Shown: positions 11,101 through 22,306, numbered from the stretch's first letter. The stretch is DNA of 64,000 nucleotides from Lucinisca nassula (GCA_963580285.1 OY757010.1:152478714-152542713), one strand, 5' to 3'. Notes: a model not told the origin generated them from the sequence alone. Translations and numbers: made by a program.

Positions 11101-12775
11101 ACACCCCTTTTGTAGAATGTAATTAATAAACGCCGGGTCACTTGTTTGATCCATGACTTTTGACTAGCTGTGGTTAGAAAACCGTGGTTCCGTCCCAATA
11201 TGATATTAGGTGTAGAGGGGACGTAAACTTAAGACGGGTTTAACCACATCTTCATCATCAGGGCAAACTCTTACAAGAGCCTGTTGGGTTATCCGTGATG
11301 ATGAACCGTAATGAATTTTATTTTACAAGCATGTTCACAAGCATGTTCACGTTGATTAGAAATAATTTTGTTCAAGAAGAATTACGAGTTCATTTTGTAA
11401 TGATGCCGTTTTTGTCTGATAACTCAGTTTGTGCATGTATGTACATATAAAGAATGTGATGATAAGTGGGAGTGTTTGGTCGCCACACGTCATAACGGCC
11501 TGAGCGGCGGGGATGACGTCACCTGCGTCATCGGCGTCACGAGGACGGTTGTGACGGGGTGCCTACCAAATACAGAGTGAATTTACGGCAAACAGTGTTG
11601 GCCCTTATGAGACACTAACAAATGTGGTGGATTATAGATGAAAATCTTCTGTTGTAGTTTCTATCTGTTATTAATGTATTGAATTTGTGAATAGCTATAT
11701 TTGTGAGCCGTGTCGCGGAGAAGGATATGAAATAGAGATTGTTATGTTTCCTGTAATTGGCAGCTGACCAGGTAGCGCAAAGGCGTGGTCTGTTCAATTG
11801 CCTCTTACTTGTGATCATGTAGTGAGCACAAATTTGATGAGTATCATGCTCAGTAGTAGTGAGCATTAATTGATTTCTGTAGTGCTCAGTAAGGAAACAT
11901 GAACTTTGAGTATTATTGTGTCAAGCGCTGGGGGCTGATAATTTGATGCACAGTCAAGTTGAGTTCTGCTGTACGGTTATTTGTCGCATGCACTATTCAG
12001 CCTGTATGTCTGGTCGGCGCATGCGCAATAACTGAGTATGCATGAACATATTCTTACTTCTCCGGGAGGGGGATCATGATATAGCATGTATGTTTTGTGA
12101 CTCGTTTCTAGTCCCGTTATCGTAATTTGCAGGCACAACAATGTGTGACCTGCTGCTCCCTGCTTCATAGCAGCAGGTACTGGTACGACGCTAGGCGTTA
12201 GGGTCCAGCAAGGGCGGACAGACCGCCGTAATCAGCGCCTACCAGGATAGAAGCAGAATCTTCTAAATCATTGTTCGTTGTAAACAAATGTGAGACCATG
12301 GAAGAGGTCAACTTACCTGCAGGTTGTTTGAACGATCACTAAACGTCTGATCAGCAAACGTGATCGCTAATCCTAGGATTATCAACTATGTTGATAGACT
12401 AGTTTTACTAGTTCGCGAGAGGAAGTGTCACGCGAGTGGGGGATTCACCCTAAGTTATAAACTGGCCAGTCGCGTCTTGTGTTGTTTCTTTTTTTGTTGT
12501 TGTTGTTTTCTTCTGTAGGTATTCACGTCACCCGTTCCGAGCACAGAACAGTGTTTTGCCTTCGGAGCGGACGTCGTGAGTTGGCTACAGAAGCAACAAA
12601 TTGTGATGTTTTGTGTTAATGAGTGTTGTATGTAGATACTGTAAATAATTCATGTCATTCATTTAACATCTTTCTTGTGCCTTACCCCACAGTTGCCCGT
12701 ACACCTGTCAGAGATCACGCTCGGTTGTCTTGTCAGCATGGGGGTTTGCGGGACGCCGTAAACCCACATGTAACA

Positions 12776-13238
12776 CCTGTCTCCATATGACTTAAGTTGT
12801 TGGTTGGATATAAAACTCAAACAACAAGCATTGTGTTATATCGGAAACTGTGGAGTGTTATAATGAGACTTCATTGTCTCCTACTGTGTTTGTAGATCCT
12901 GAGGGCTACCAATGGGAGATAACAAAGTCTGCTACATATTTATGTGGGTATGTTTTATAACCATACACTTCCATGACTGTGAAGTAAACATGAATCTGCA
13001 TATAACGCTCTCATTAAATCATGGTTTTGGATATAACACAGTTTAAGGATGGAGCCTAAAAATTTATAGATTATATAGAAAAATTATCAGAGATGGTCAT
13101 TTTTATGCTCCGGGGGATTATAGTTTTTTGTGTGTCTGTCTGTCCGCAAGGCATAACTTTTGAATGGTAACTGATAAGGCTTTCATATTTTACAATATTT
13201 TACATTCCTTGTCACATGACCTTTTCAAAGATACCATA
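12776..13238. repeat. 463-bp direct repeat, downstream copy
   Basis: It is near-identical to 8198-8660. Here it begins abruptly after the LTR end TGTAACA, missing the SINE head, but continues on the right into the intact R tandem units. The two copies therefore have opposite intact sides. Confidence 0.85.
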
Positions 13239-13471
13239 ATTTTCTACCTCGTGACCTTGACATTTGACCTACTTTTTAAAAGCTTCAACATTGGCCGTAA
13301 CTTTTGATTGGTATGTGTTAGGGCTTTCATATTTCACATTTGCATTCCCTGTTACAAGGCGGTTCCCGTTGTACCATAATTTTTGACCTCTTGACCTTGA
13401 TGTTTGACCTACTTTTTAAAAACCTTATCATTGGCCATAACTCTTGATTGCGCTGCGTACCAACGCAGCGC

Positions 13472-14420
13472 CATTTGTAATGAGTTTGAGCCACGGACTA
13501 TGTAATCATGAAACTTTACTTTTCAATGATATAAGCGAATAGTCAGTTACAGAAGTTTGCGTTATTGATAAAATTAAAACACTTTTTTAACAATTTTAAT
13601 TTGCTACTGCATTCAATTATACATTTGAAATCTGAATTTTTGCCATTCGAATTCTATTTTTGATATATTCTGGATTTTTAATAACGAACTATGTTTTTTG
13701 TTTTAATCATCGAAAGGGTATTCGGTTTTGATTATTATTTTATTTTCAGTCAGTACAGTCCTGAATATACTCCTGACATTTCATTGTTGAATTATCCCAA
13801 AATTAAAATTCATTGTTTGAAATGGATGACAGAAGTCTATGTGTGTTTAAAATAGATGACAGTGCTTCTACACAGAATGGTACAATCTACGGTTTAAACG
13901 TATCCCTTTCGATTCCAATGATTGTTTACTGCGCAATATTTAAGACCGTTACTACAGCAAAGGTTAACCCTTTCAACCCTGAAGCCCGGCACAGATACTA
14001 ATGCAAACATGTAGATCCTGATGAGATGGCGCATAATGAGCCACCTTATAGGGATATATAACTTGTTATCCTGATGACTCTTTTAAGCTAGATACTATAT
14101 AAAGTAGAATGGACGTGCCCAAAGTCAGTGATGGTAGAACCCACGCCGATAACTCAGGGGTGGAAGGGTTGAAGGGTAAATAAATCAAAGCACTGACAGC
14201 ACTGATAGGTCGAGTATCTCTTAGTTTAGATTGAAAAAATGGCCCTGAAGGGGAACTTGAACTGTTTCGTTTAACCCTTTACCCTAAGCAAACAGTGCAG
14301 ACCCTGAACAGACACCGCATTCTGATATGGGTATACACTTATTGCAAAACCCAACACATGATTGCAGTCCAGATTCTACAGATAATTCTCTAAGAAGTAA
14401 ATAACGCGGCTTTTTTTTTA
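13472..14420. other. AT-rich unassigned interior of element S
   Basis: No repeat, RNA gene or coding region is recognised apart from a degenerate fragment of the common palindromic core at about 14286-14325. An open frame at 13813-14001 looks like chance: it is short, without a motif or a supported start. Confidence 0.5.
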
Positions 14421-14423
14421 TTA

Positions 14424-14929
14424 TTTGAGGTTTAACGTCCCCGTCAACACTGTAAAGGTCATTTTGGAGACGTTGCTTCCAATTTTGTGGGATTTCTTCC
14501 CGACACTGAGATGAAATAACATCTCCAGCCATGTCGACCAATGAAACCAATAGGTTTTATAAGCATGGACTGTCCGACTTGCACTGCTTTATATGGGCAG
14601 GCTTAGTTCCTCTAAGCGGTTTACCACTGAGTCCTCGTGTGGGGTCGGATTTCAGCTCTGCGTGGTAGCATCATGCAGCCCATCTATTTCTTCAAGCCCC
14701 GATGGACTGGGGCCGCCCGACATTGAGATGAAAAGACAACGCAAGCCCTGCCGCCCAATGAAACCAATAGGGTTTATAAGCATGGACGGGCCGACTCGCA
14801 CCGCCTTGCCTGGGCAGGCTTATATCCTCTTAGCGGTTTACCAGTACTCGTGTGCGGGTCGGTTTCAGCTCTGCGTGGAAGCATCATGCCGCCAATCTAT
14901 TTCTTCAAGCCCCGATGGGCAGGGGCGTT
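14424..14929 (-). mobile_element. SINE-like element S1, one and two-thirds copies
   Basis: S1 is about 300 bp, read towards its tail GACGTTAAACCTCAAAT. This locus holds a copy to about 14718 followed by a second partial copy (14719-14929), giving direct repetition of CAATGAAACCAATAGG and TCAAGCCCCGATGG. It ends in a T-run. S1 has a conserved GAGATG...CATCTC hairpin. No tRNA-like head is visible, so its class is uncertain. Confidence 0.65.
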
Positions 14930-14976
14930 TTTTTTTTTTTTTTTTTGTAAATGATCCTCACCTTGATTTCCTAAAA

Positions 14977-15230
14977 ACACGCCTATATAAATTTGACCCC
15001 CTTAAACCCCACTTTTATGTAGTGAAACTGGAGTTAACGGTGATACCCATTATTTTTTCTCATTTCTGATTAAAATAGCTTGTAGATGCCCGTTAGAACC
15101 GCCGGGCCGAGGCGGTTCTAACGAGTAATCACAATCTATATTTTGAACAGAAATATGATAATATCAGATTTTCTTCTATCTGAAAGTTTTTTTGACAGTA
15201 ACATTTTCAATGTATTTGAATAGGTGTTCT
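14977..15230. mobile_element. MITE K with central hairpin
   Basis: Imperfect inverted ends (ACACGCCTATATAAATTTGA and its counterpart near AATGTATTTGAATAGGTGTT) enclose a stem with AGAACCGCC-gggccg-AGGCGGTTCT (about 15093-15125). Other copies lie at 21038-21298, 27411-27666 and 41764-41996. Confidence 0.65.
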
Positions 15231-15381
15231 TTGGTAAAGAGTGATAGTCACGTGAGCGCAACGTTGAAAGTGTTGTGCTTAGTAACTTTGGTCGATTGGC
15301 AAACAATCGACCCAAAAAGTGTTTTAGTGTGGGTCTGGGAGGGGTGGTATTAACAGTGATTTCCGACATTGTTGGTTATTT

Positions 15382-15530
15382 CCCATCAGGCACATGACGT
15401 AATTATGACGTCACATCAACGTCGGTGCAACGTCATGACTTTAATGCAACGTCACATCTACGTCGGTGCAACGTCTCGACATTGCACCGACGTTGAGTTG
15501 ACGTTGCCCTTGCGACGTGTGCCTGCTGGG
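15382..15530. mobile_element. ACGTC-rich MITE
   Basis: The ends CCCATCAGGCACATGACG and CGTGTGCCTGCTGGG are inverted. TTATT occurs on both sides (15376-15380 and 15531-15535), which could be a 5-bp target duplication. The interior is self-complementary, with repeated CGTCGGTGCAACGTC. Confidence 0.65.
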
Positions 15531-15779
15531 TTATTGATATTCTCATACTGATTTTAAACTACATTATTTAAAACATTCATTATGCAATGAAAAATGGGAC
15601 TGAAAATTTAAGCAGAACAATTAATTTTCTTTCATCCAATGTTAAATTTGCGAAAATCAAATAAAAACAAATTGGGTCATTTTGAGGTTGTTTTAATTTT
15701 TTCGGGATTTTCGGAGCTGGAAAAATGCCAGTACAGGTAAAGTCCCTTGATTTGACATGAGGCATGATGATCCCAATTG

Positions 15780-15938
15780 TCCCGTATGTACAAAGAATCT
15801 TTCTTCCATCGGACCATAAGAGAGTGGAATGGTCCTTCCGATTCGATCATTTCCACAGTTGAAGGTGCTGATAATACTGAAGCTAATTTTGCCTCTTTCG
15901 TGAGAGCCAGGAATATCTTCACAGGTCCTGATCTTTGA
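15780..15938 (+). pseudogene. LINE ORF2 C-terminal fragment
   Basis: An open stretch of 52 codons ends at a stop at 15936-15938. It contains YKESFFHRTIREWN, matching the end of non-LTR retrotransposon polyproteins (CR1/Jockey-like), where a SFFPRTIxxWN motif sits near the C terminus. The same motif ends the fragment at 17463-18161. Everything upstream, including the polymerase, is missing. This is a 5'-truncated relic. Confidence 0.65.
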
Positions 15939-16019
15939 ATGGCATTTGACGTATTCTCAGTAATAATTCCGAATGCTGATTCTGGTATGTGACTCTACCG
16001 ATAGAGAAGAACCAGCATT

Positions 16020-16400
16020 TCCTAGGATCATCCCAGAAGGCAAATATAGAGTCACTCACCTCAGAGTGCATAGGTCACTTCAATGTTTTTCACACGGTGC
16101 ATCGTGACATTGACATTTGACCCTTGACCTCGACAATCTATAGTGTTCATCATCGCTCCATGGGAAACATTTGGAATGTTTGATACTTCAATGATGATAG
16201 CTTTGCCTTTTATCCTGTCCACAATGTTTTCAATGTCAAGTCCATTGTTAACTTGGCATTTGACCCTTGACATTGAAAATCAATAGGATTTATTCTCTCT
16301 CCATGGGGAACATTTATGGGAGGTATGATGCTTCTCCGATGATGGCATTGTCTTTAATCCTGTTCACAAGTTTCCGGACACACGGACACCCACACAAACA
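16020..16400. repeat. Degenerate tandem units
   Basis: Two diverged units share TTGACATTTGACCCTTGACC-like runs and a CTCCATGGGGAACATTT motif, near 16110-16160 and 16255-16312. It resembles the arrays inside R and the element at 23270. The limits are unclear. Confidence 0.5.
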
Positions 16401-16859
16401 CCCACACACGGACGTATGGTATCGATCAGGGGATAATAACGAACAATCATGTAATGTGTCATTGACTGGTGACAGATAGATCTCAAAGCTATAATTCTGA
16501 AGTCATTCAAAATTCCTAAAGTATTCTGTTGCTTATTTGCGGCGAAATGCTCTTTATGACCTGCTCGCGATGTTTCATACTCTTTTTCCACCTTCTCTGT
16601 TTATGATTTGTACTGCTCGCAATTGGGAATGGCCTTAGAAAACCTTTCCTATGATGAATCGGTAAAATAAGGCTCATTCTCATGTATTCGGTCCAACCCT
16701 TTAAAGACATGCACAATTATGAAATCTTTTAATGAAACTAAAGGTAAACTAGATCGCGCAGTCGATGGTATACCATCGCAAATACCCGCTTTTTCTAGGA
16801 ATAAAACTAATGACTATGTATAAGCTAGCCAAAACTACATATAAGTTAAAAAAGTTGCA

Positions 16860-17282
16860 AAGTACATTCTAACTGATAAGCAAAGTTTCAGGAGTGTAAC
16901 TCTTATAGTTTAGAAGATATGGCAAAGTCATACTTTTTTACCTTTGACCTTGGGATCATGTTGAGGTCCACCAAAATTATCCCAATTTATCCTATATTCC
17001 AACGGCCATCCAATATCCAAGTTTCAGAAGTGTAACACCAATAGTTTAGAAGATATGACAAAGTCATACTTTTTAACTTTTGACCTTGGGGTCATGTTGA
17101 GGTCGAGGTCACACCAAAAGTATCCCATTTTATTCTATATTCAAAGGGCCATCCAATAACCAAAGTTTCAGAAGTGTAACTCCAATAGTTAAGAAGATAT
17201 GACAAAATCATACTTTTTGACCTTTGACCTTGGGGTCATGTTGAGAACGAGGTCACACCAAAAGTAGCCCAATATATTCTAT
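16860..17282. repeat. Tandem array, about 136-144-bp period, three units
   Basis: GTTTCAGAAGTGTAAC-like motifs start at 16885, 17021 and 17165. Each unit continues with AGAAGATATGACAAAGTCAT and a GACCTTGGGGTCATGTTGAG run. It ends at a TATC microsatellite. Confidence 0.7.
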
Positions 17283-17462
17283 ATTCTATCTATCTATCTA
17301 TCTTCTTATACTGAGTCGGTCATATTTGGCCATTACCTCAGTTGGGTGGGTGGCTAAATTTAAAATTTAGCACCAAAAAAAATCATCTCTGGATGAGTCC
17401 TTAAAACTATTTACAATCCAAGCACAGAGGTATCCTAAAACGCATACCTCTGAGTCTCAATC
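17283..17462 (-). mobile_element. LINE 3' end with GATA-type tail
   Basis: Downstream of the fragment at 17463-18161 on the minus strand, about 160 bp of 3' untranslated sequence ends in a short GATA microsatellite (17283-17303). Simple-repeat tails are common at the ends of CR1-like LINEs. Confidence 0.5.
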
Positions 17463-18125
17463 TTATACTGTGCGGGCTTTGAACTCCTCTGCAGTCTTGG
17501 CATTCACCGCAGAAGATGGAAGACTAATCCACTGAGGAATAGTTCTAGGGAAGAAAGAGTTTTTCAGGGCATCACTATAGGACTGGTACCTACGATACTG
17601 TGAGTTATTTGCTCTTGATGCCCTTGTCCGGGTTGACACTGTTGCAGGGGTCAAAAACCTATCCTTGTTAATTGATACTGTACCAGAATGTATCTTGTAG
17701 AAGGTTAAGGAGGACTGCTCACGACGGACCTTCAGGGATGGCCACTGTAGCTCATCAAGCATGTCACCGACGCTACTTCTATTTCGCCATCGTCTGCAGG
17801 TCCATCGAGCAGCTGTCCTCTGCACCTTCTCCACCTGCTGAATCTGAGTTTTAGCATATGGATGCCAAATGGGTGATGCATATTCAAGCTGAGGGCGAAC
17901 CAATGTTTTATATGCAACATCCTTTGTCTGCCGAGGTGCAAAAGCCAAATTACGTTTAAGGAATCCTAAGGTCCTAGTTGCTTTAGATGTTATTTCAGAG
18001 ATATGTTGACCCCAATCGAGATCGTAGTGATGGTGATACGAAGATATTTGGACAAAGTTTGAAAAATGTATCTTAACCGGTTTCAGAGTAGATCCATTCC
18101 ATAGAAACTCGACGGACGTATGTAC
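17463..18125 (-). pseudogene. LINE reverse transcriptase, C-terminal part
   Basis: The frame encodes the region after the polymerase active site of a CR1/Jockey-type element. Visible runs include DLDWGQHISEITSKATRTL, VRPQLEYASPIWHPY, VEKVQRTAARW and, near the end, NSFFPRTIPQWISLP. The catalytic YxDD and the endonuclease are absent, so the copy is 5'-truncated. The frame is open over about 220 residues, so it is fairly young. The stretch upstream of about 18120 is a TACA/CA-rich simple region of other origin, so the frame's first residues are not LINE-derived. Confidence 0.8.
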
Positions 18126-18807
18126 ACACACACAGATACTTACATACAAACATACATACATTCAGACCCCCGGACTGATAGACACTCGACTCTGACACGA
18201 AAACAATATACCCACTTTTTCCTCGAAAAAGCGGATATAAAAAAGTTGTTTTCCGCAGCGCTTCCTCCTTTGCTCCAATATGGAGCAATTTTTTACTTGT
18301 TGGTTAGTGATAGGACTTTCATATATCACATGTGCATTCCATGTTACAAGACCTTACCAAAGGTACCATAATTTATGACCTTGTGACCTTGACATTTGAC
18401 CTACATTTTAAAAACTTTACTACTGGCCATAACTTTGGATTGGTAAGTGATAGGGCTTTCATATTTTACATGTGCATTCCTTGTCTCAAGACTTTTCCAA
18501 TGATACAATAATTTGTGACATTGACCTGGACATTTGACCTACTTTTTAAAGACTTTAACATTGGCCATAATTTTCGATCGGTAAGTGATATGGCTGTCAT
18601 ATTTCACGTGTGCATTCCTTGTGACAAGACCTTTCCAGTGGTACCATAATTTTTGATCTTGTTCAAAATAATCTATACATTTTTGATTGGATATAACACA
18701 GCTGTTTATTTTACATGGTTTCCACTTTGGAACTAACTGTAGTATTATACAGAGGTTGTGGTGTAATTTGTTCATGTACCAGAATATTTGTTTGTTTTTT
18801 TTGTATG

Positions 18808-19063
18808 ATTTGAGGTTTAACATCCCCGTCAACACTATTTAGGTTATTTTGGATACGTTGCATCCAGTTTTGTGGGACTTTTACCCGACATTGAGATGAA
18901 ATGACATCTCAGTCCCTGCCGCCCAATGAAACCAATAGGGTTCATATGTATGGTCGGGCGGACTCGCACCACTTTGCCTGGGCAGGCTTAGACCTTCTTA
19001 GCAGTTTACCAGTACTCGTGTGCAGTCGGTTTAAGCTCTGCGTGGAAGCATCATACAGCATTT
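18808..19063 (-). mobile_element. SINE-like element S1
   Basis: A near-complete copy with the tail side at the low coordinate (GATTTGAGGTTTAACATCCC) and the conserved CATTGAGATGAAATGACATC hairpin. The head end is truncated near GCAGCATTTCCAG. Confidence 0.65.
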
Positions 19064-19076
19064 CCAGTTTTAGAGG

Positions 19077-19530
19077 TACAGTAAAATTCATATTATCTTG
19101 CTGAATATTCATTTAAGCCACACCCATTTCTGTCTATCATCCAATCAAATTACTTGATGTAATTTATTGCTACAAATTCATAAACTGAATGCCAAACAGT
19201 AGATCCTGATCAGATACTTCTTCAGAAGCCATCTGATCTGGATCTACACTGTTTGCAAAGATAGGGGTTGTCGTTAACAGCAAGATAAGGGTTAAGACCA
19301 CCTGTGGGACTGTTCAAAAGTGGTCTTTAAGACCACTTTTGAACAGTCCTAAATTAAGACCACCTTTGGAACTGTTCAAAAGTGGTCTTTAAGACCACTT
19401 TTGAACAGTCCCAAAGGTGGTTTATTATTTTTAGACACTGGGTGTAGAAAACACAAAAATATGTTCAATAAGTTATTAAAAGCAGGTTTTATCTTAATTT
19501 AGGTGGTCTTAATAGCATAATTCCACTGTA
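19077..19530. mobile_element. MITE M, split by a type b MITE
   Basis: The left end TACAGTAAAATTCATATT and the right end GCATAATTCCACTGTA are inverted. The type b MITE at 19096-19295 sits at M's ATATTAA. The interior (19312-19425) holds two hairpins in a row, each built from GACTGTTCAAAAGTGGTCTT and its complement. Other M copies are at 32534-32722 and about 34610-34975, with a fragment at 35845-35975. Confidence 0.65.
19096..19295 (-). mobile_element. Type b MITE (TTAA, piggyBac-like) with palindromic core
   Basis: Type b ends are TTAACCCTTGTCCTGCTGAA and the inverted TTCAGCAGGACAAGGGTTAA in intact copies. This copy keeps the TTAA on the right (19292-19295) but has lost a few bases on the left. 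The core palindrome is at about 19193-19260. Copies: 30432-31942 (split), 33984-34118 (half), 34706-34919, 42648-42858, 44849-45057, 49658-49870, 53965-54177, 59271-59475. Confidence 0.7.
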
Positions 19531-20358
19531 CATGTAATTTTTTTTCGTTTCTTTTCAGGGTGACACACAGTCAAATAGAATTCTTCAAAATGTTAGATGA
19601 AAAAATAGAACAGGTGAGGTATACTACACAAAACAATAAGGCCGTGTTGAGCGGGTTGTATTAACGTAACCAAACTTTTCCTGGGTAGGCATAACTAAAT
19701 GTAGCCAAACCCAGTATGGATCAAACCCACGGTCTTATACTCACCAGTCAAATCTGCGTCTGACAGTGCCATAGATGCTGTTTCTGGCTCTGTGATTGGT
19801 GACGTTGGCAAACCAATAAGCCCCAAACCAATAAAAAATGGCTTTGAAAAGCTATATTAGGCAGCAGTTAACCCATTTAGTACCAGAAACCCCAAAACGA
19901 GTACCCTGGCAAACAGTGCAGGCCCAGATCAGACGCCGCAGAACGCGGCGTCTGATCAGGGCCTCCACTGTTTGCTAAAAGTTCAGCCATTTTCCAAATA
20001 ATAAGTTTTTAAGAAAACACAACGTGACACCCCTAAATTTTGAAGTGGACTCCTGCTATACACTACAGGTCGCGCATAAAAGCCAGTTTTCTTTTTCACT
20101 CCGAATGCAATTTTCACAGTACTCCAAACCACTCCGCATATTTTCATCAAAACACTCGGAATGAGGAAACAAACCACTCCCAAACACTCCGCGAAATATC
20201 GAGTATACTCGGAGTTTTCCGAACGACTATACAGGTAAGTGAGTGAGTTTTAGTTTAACGTCCCACCAACAGCTAAGGTCATACGATTCCGAATGTCGGT
20301 AGAAATACTCCAGTGGTTCAAGTTTATATTTATTCATATGATATCGGTTGTATATTAA

Positions 20359-20360
<2 letters not shown>

Positions 20361-20390
<30 letters not shown>

Positions 20391-20392
20391 TT
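20361..20392. repeat. ATT trinucleotide microsatellite
   Basis: About ten ATT units in a row. Confidence 0.9.
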
Positions 20393-20399
20393 ACTGACA

Positions 20400-21035
20400 A
20401 TTTTTCATTAGGTCGTTTTTCCTTCCCCTATCAAAATTTCACCTTTTTAACATGCCTCGCCAACTTTCGCGCAACCTAACATGTATCATTTGACCCAATC
20501 TTTTTTCATGCCGGTTGGATTTTCAATTTGCACGTGCAACTAATATACCCCAGCACGGAAACGGGACCATTACGGTAAAATGCCTTACTTGAAGTTGTAA
20601 TAAACAGGCATATAATGAGTATAAGGTACTCCTCGTGATATGTTCCCAAATGCAATATATATATTTATATATTTTTTCCTTTTTTTGGTTTGATGTTCTG
20701 TTGAAGAATTCACTTCTTTCGACCAGATCGTTGTTTTAAAGGCTGGCGGAATCCAAATTTCAAGGAGAGGAAGGGAAAAAGGAAAACATCCGAATCAGCA
20801 TCTACAGCAACCGTAGCCGAGCACGTGTCCGTCAGGTGGACAGGTCCGTGAGATGAACACCTAGCTTATATAAAGCAGTGGGGCTTACGAGGATTGGGGA
20901 TATTCATTAGTTCTCTTATTTTTAGACAGAAGCTTACATGTACCGATTTATGGATCTCGTAAGGATCGGCTAATTGTGGCTGTTCTTACGCGCACCAGTA
21001 GTTTACATTTGAACTAGATTTGTAAAAACATTACG
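20400..21035. other. Unassigned interior of element X
   Basis: No recognised repeat or coding region. It could be residual body of X, but no frame longer than about 60 codons resembles a transposase. Confidence 0.4.
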
Positions 21036-21037
21036 GA

Positions 21038-21298
21038 AGCACGCCTATTCAAATATATAGGATAATTTTACCACCAAATTGAAATTTTTCAGTGTAAAAA
21101 CGTGATAGTTTTCTTATTTCTGCTTAAAATATGGATTATGGATACACATTGGAACCGCCTGATCGAGGCGGTTCTAACGAGTACCACTGGCTGTGTTACA
21201 GAGCAGAATAAAGAAAATAACGTTTACCCCTCTAAACCCCAGTTTTACTGTATAAAAGTGGGGTTAAAGGGGGTCAGAATTATTTAGACATGTTTTCG
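21038..21298. mobile_element. MITE K with central hairpin
   Basis: The core GGAACCGCCTGATCGAGGCG lies at 21151-21170. The ends are ACGCCTATTCAAATATATAG and ATTATTTAGACATGTTTTC. Confidence 0.6.
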
Positions 21299-21323
21299 CG
21301 ATGATACCGAACTATGTCATCTT

Positions 21324-21346
21324 AAAAAAAAAAAAAAAAAAAAAAA
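21324..21346. repeat. Poly(A) run
   Basis: A 23-base A tract directly before the SINE-like body at 21347. Confidence 0.85.
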
Positions 21347-21510
21347 CGTTAGTTCTAGAGATAAGGAAGACGATGAGAGCCTCCCCTGCAAGAGCAATGA
21401 TTTGGTCTCTCACCGCTGTTGGGTCTCACTCGGGCATGTAAAAAACAACGGCTATCAGGTTCTTATCTGGGTACTCCAGTTTTTGCCCATCTCAGATTAG
21501 CATTTTGATA
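21347..21510 (+). mobile_element. tRNA-type SINE family 2, partial
   Basis: The body resembles 50705-50865: a GGTCTCTCACCGCTGTTGGG stretch and the shared TGGGTACTCCAGTTTTTGCC. The A box is not clear here. A tail fragment of the same family lies at about 29175-29230. Confidence 0.45.
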
Positions 21511-21949
21511 GAAATAAATGAAATAATCTTGAGAGGGCCGCGAAACACTCCCACCCCTTAGCTCACAGTCTTGTTATCGTCAAGACAAGTTATATGAGAA
21601 ATGACTCTATTTTATCATATTCTATGGGATTTGTTGAGTAATAAATCACAGTTTGGAGGCATTTGTAAAGAAGACTAAACCACGATTGGTGTATTTACTT
21701 TAAAGTAACCGGCAGCTTGAACTGTGAATTTTTTTTTGCAATGGTTCACAAACTGGAGCTGATCTATTTGGATTCTAACACACTCATATTTGACAATACC
21801 ATCAAATTCTCCCAACTTTTCGACTGTTTCTTCCTTTTCTTTCTACTAATACTGCGATCGGTCACATCTTACCATTACTCGCAGATGTACATTACATACA
21901 CACCAGTTTTGCAGGATGAAAGCCAACACAGTAATCATGCAATTACGGT

Positions 21950-22170
21950 AGGGGTCTTCAACCTGCATAGGGCATGACTCTCCCTGCACAGGGGGCCTCC
22001 AGATAGCGTGCCGATCCGAAGGACGATGCCCTTTATGACATTCATCCCTGCAAATGATGCCAATGGAGCGTGTTCGGACATCGAAATTTTATCGCCGCTG
22101 CCGGGGATCGAACCTGGGACCTCTAGCATCAAATGCAAGTGCACTAACCACCGAGCTATCAAGGCACGTA
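21950..22170 (-). mobile_element. tRNA-derived SINE (minus strand)
   Basis: On the minus strand the head reads TAGCTCGGTGGTTAGTGC (A box) and GGTTCGATCCC (B box) near 22165-22100, followed by a body to about 21950. These are clear internal pol III promoter elements. The tRNA fold is not maintained enough to call a tRNA gene. Confidence 0.65.
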
Positions 22171-22306
22171 ATATGTTAAAAGGAATCCCGGCAAATTAAG
22201 TGATTCAGGGGGATGCGGATTCAATACCTGCCAGGAGTCGGTAGCTTTCTGTCGTGGAAATCGATCATTACAACTTTTCTACAGTCATTCTCTCCATTCC
22301 GCTGAC

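Larger units (their letters stand above)
10087..12775 (+). mobile_element. 3' LTR region of the Gypsy element
   Basis: This stretch runs from the candidate polypurine tract to a TGTAACA end that abuts the second 463-bp repeat exactly. The start is uncertain; a TGTTGTG at about 10116 is one option, and some of this may be 3' untranslated sequence. It holds a TATA-like GATATATAAA (10715-10724), an AATAAA near 11124, a SINE insertion (about 10885-11100) and a perfect TGACGTCA (11514-11521). At about 2.7 kb it would be a long LTR even after subtracting the SINE. With no 5' LTR to compare, its limits cannot be fixed from this sequence. Confidence 0.55.
13450..18300. mobile_element. Element S, about 4.85 kb, Helitron-like ends
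   Basis: The left end is a perfect 9-bp hairpin, GCGCTGCGT-acca-ACGCAGCGC. Near the right end the motif returns as CGCAGCGC (18254-18261), followed by an unrelated hairpin GCTCCAATATGGAGC (18272-18286) and TTTTACTTGT. Removing S rejoins the R unit (CTTGATT with TGGTTAGTGATAGG). The inside is a mixture of SINE, MITE, LINE and tandem insertions. There is no recognisable replication or helicase protein. Confidence 0.65.
13104..18662. mobile_element. Element R, about 145-bp tandem units, split by element S
   Basis: It starts with TGCTCCGGGGGATTATAG and a gtgtgtctgtctgtccgc tract, then tandem units built around GGCCATAACTTTTGATTGGT and TGACCTTGACATTTGACC. Units are at 13150-13449 and 18301-18655. 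The last unit ends TTTTTGATCTTGT, then Q resumes. The inverted-motif part of the right end is not visible, so the right end is probably truncated. Confidence 0.6.
13025..18755. mobile_element. MITE Q, split by element R
   Basis: The left portion (to about 13103) carries GGTTTTGGATATAACACAG and AGATTATATAGAAAAATTAT. The right portion (about 18663-18755) carries GATATAACACAGCTGTTT and the end AGAGGTTGTGGTGTA. An intact copy at 52121-52341 shows these are two halves of one short inverted-repeat element. Confidence 0.6.

Noticed and set aside
8198..13238. 463-bp direct repeats as LTRs of the Gypsy element
   Set aside because: They contain SINE, Q and R sequence that occurs independently elsewhere, lack TG...CA ends, and lie outside the real TGTAACA LTR end.
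14593..15069. A 158-codon frame as a protein
   Set aside because: It spans two S1 SINE copies and a T run that gives a string of phenylalanines.
17672..18371. Plus-strand and alternative minus-strand frames over the LINE fragment
   Set aside because: They are shadows of the reverse-transcriptase frame at 17463-18125 or simple-sequence frames from the TACA/CA tract.
22078..22165. A functional tRNA gene on the minus strand
   Set aside because: The A and B boxes are good, but the sequence runs on into a SINE body and I cannot fold a convincing acceptor and anticodon arm.
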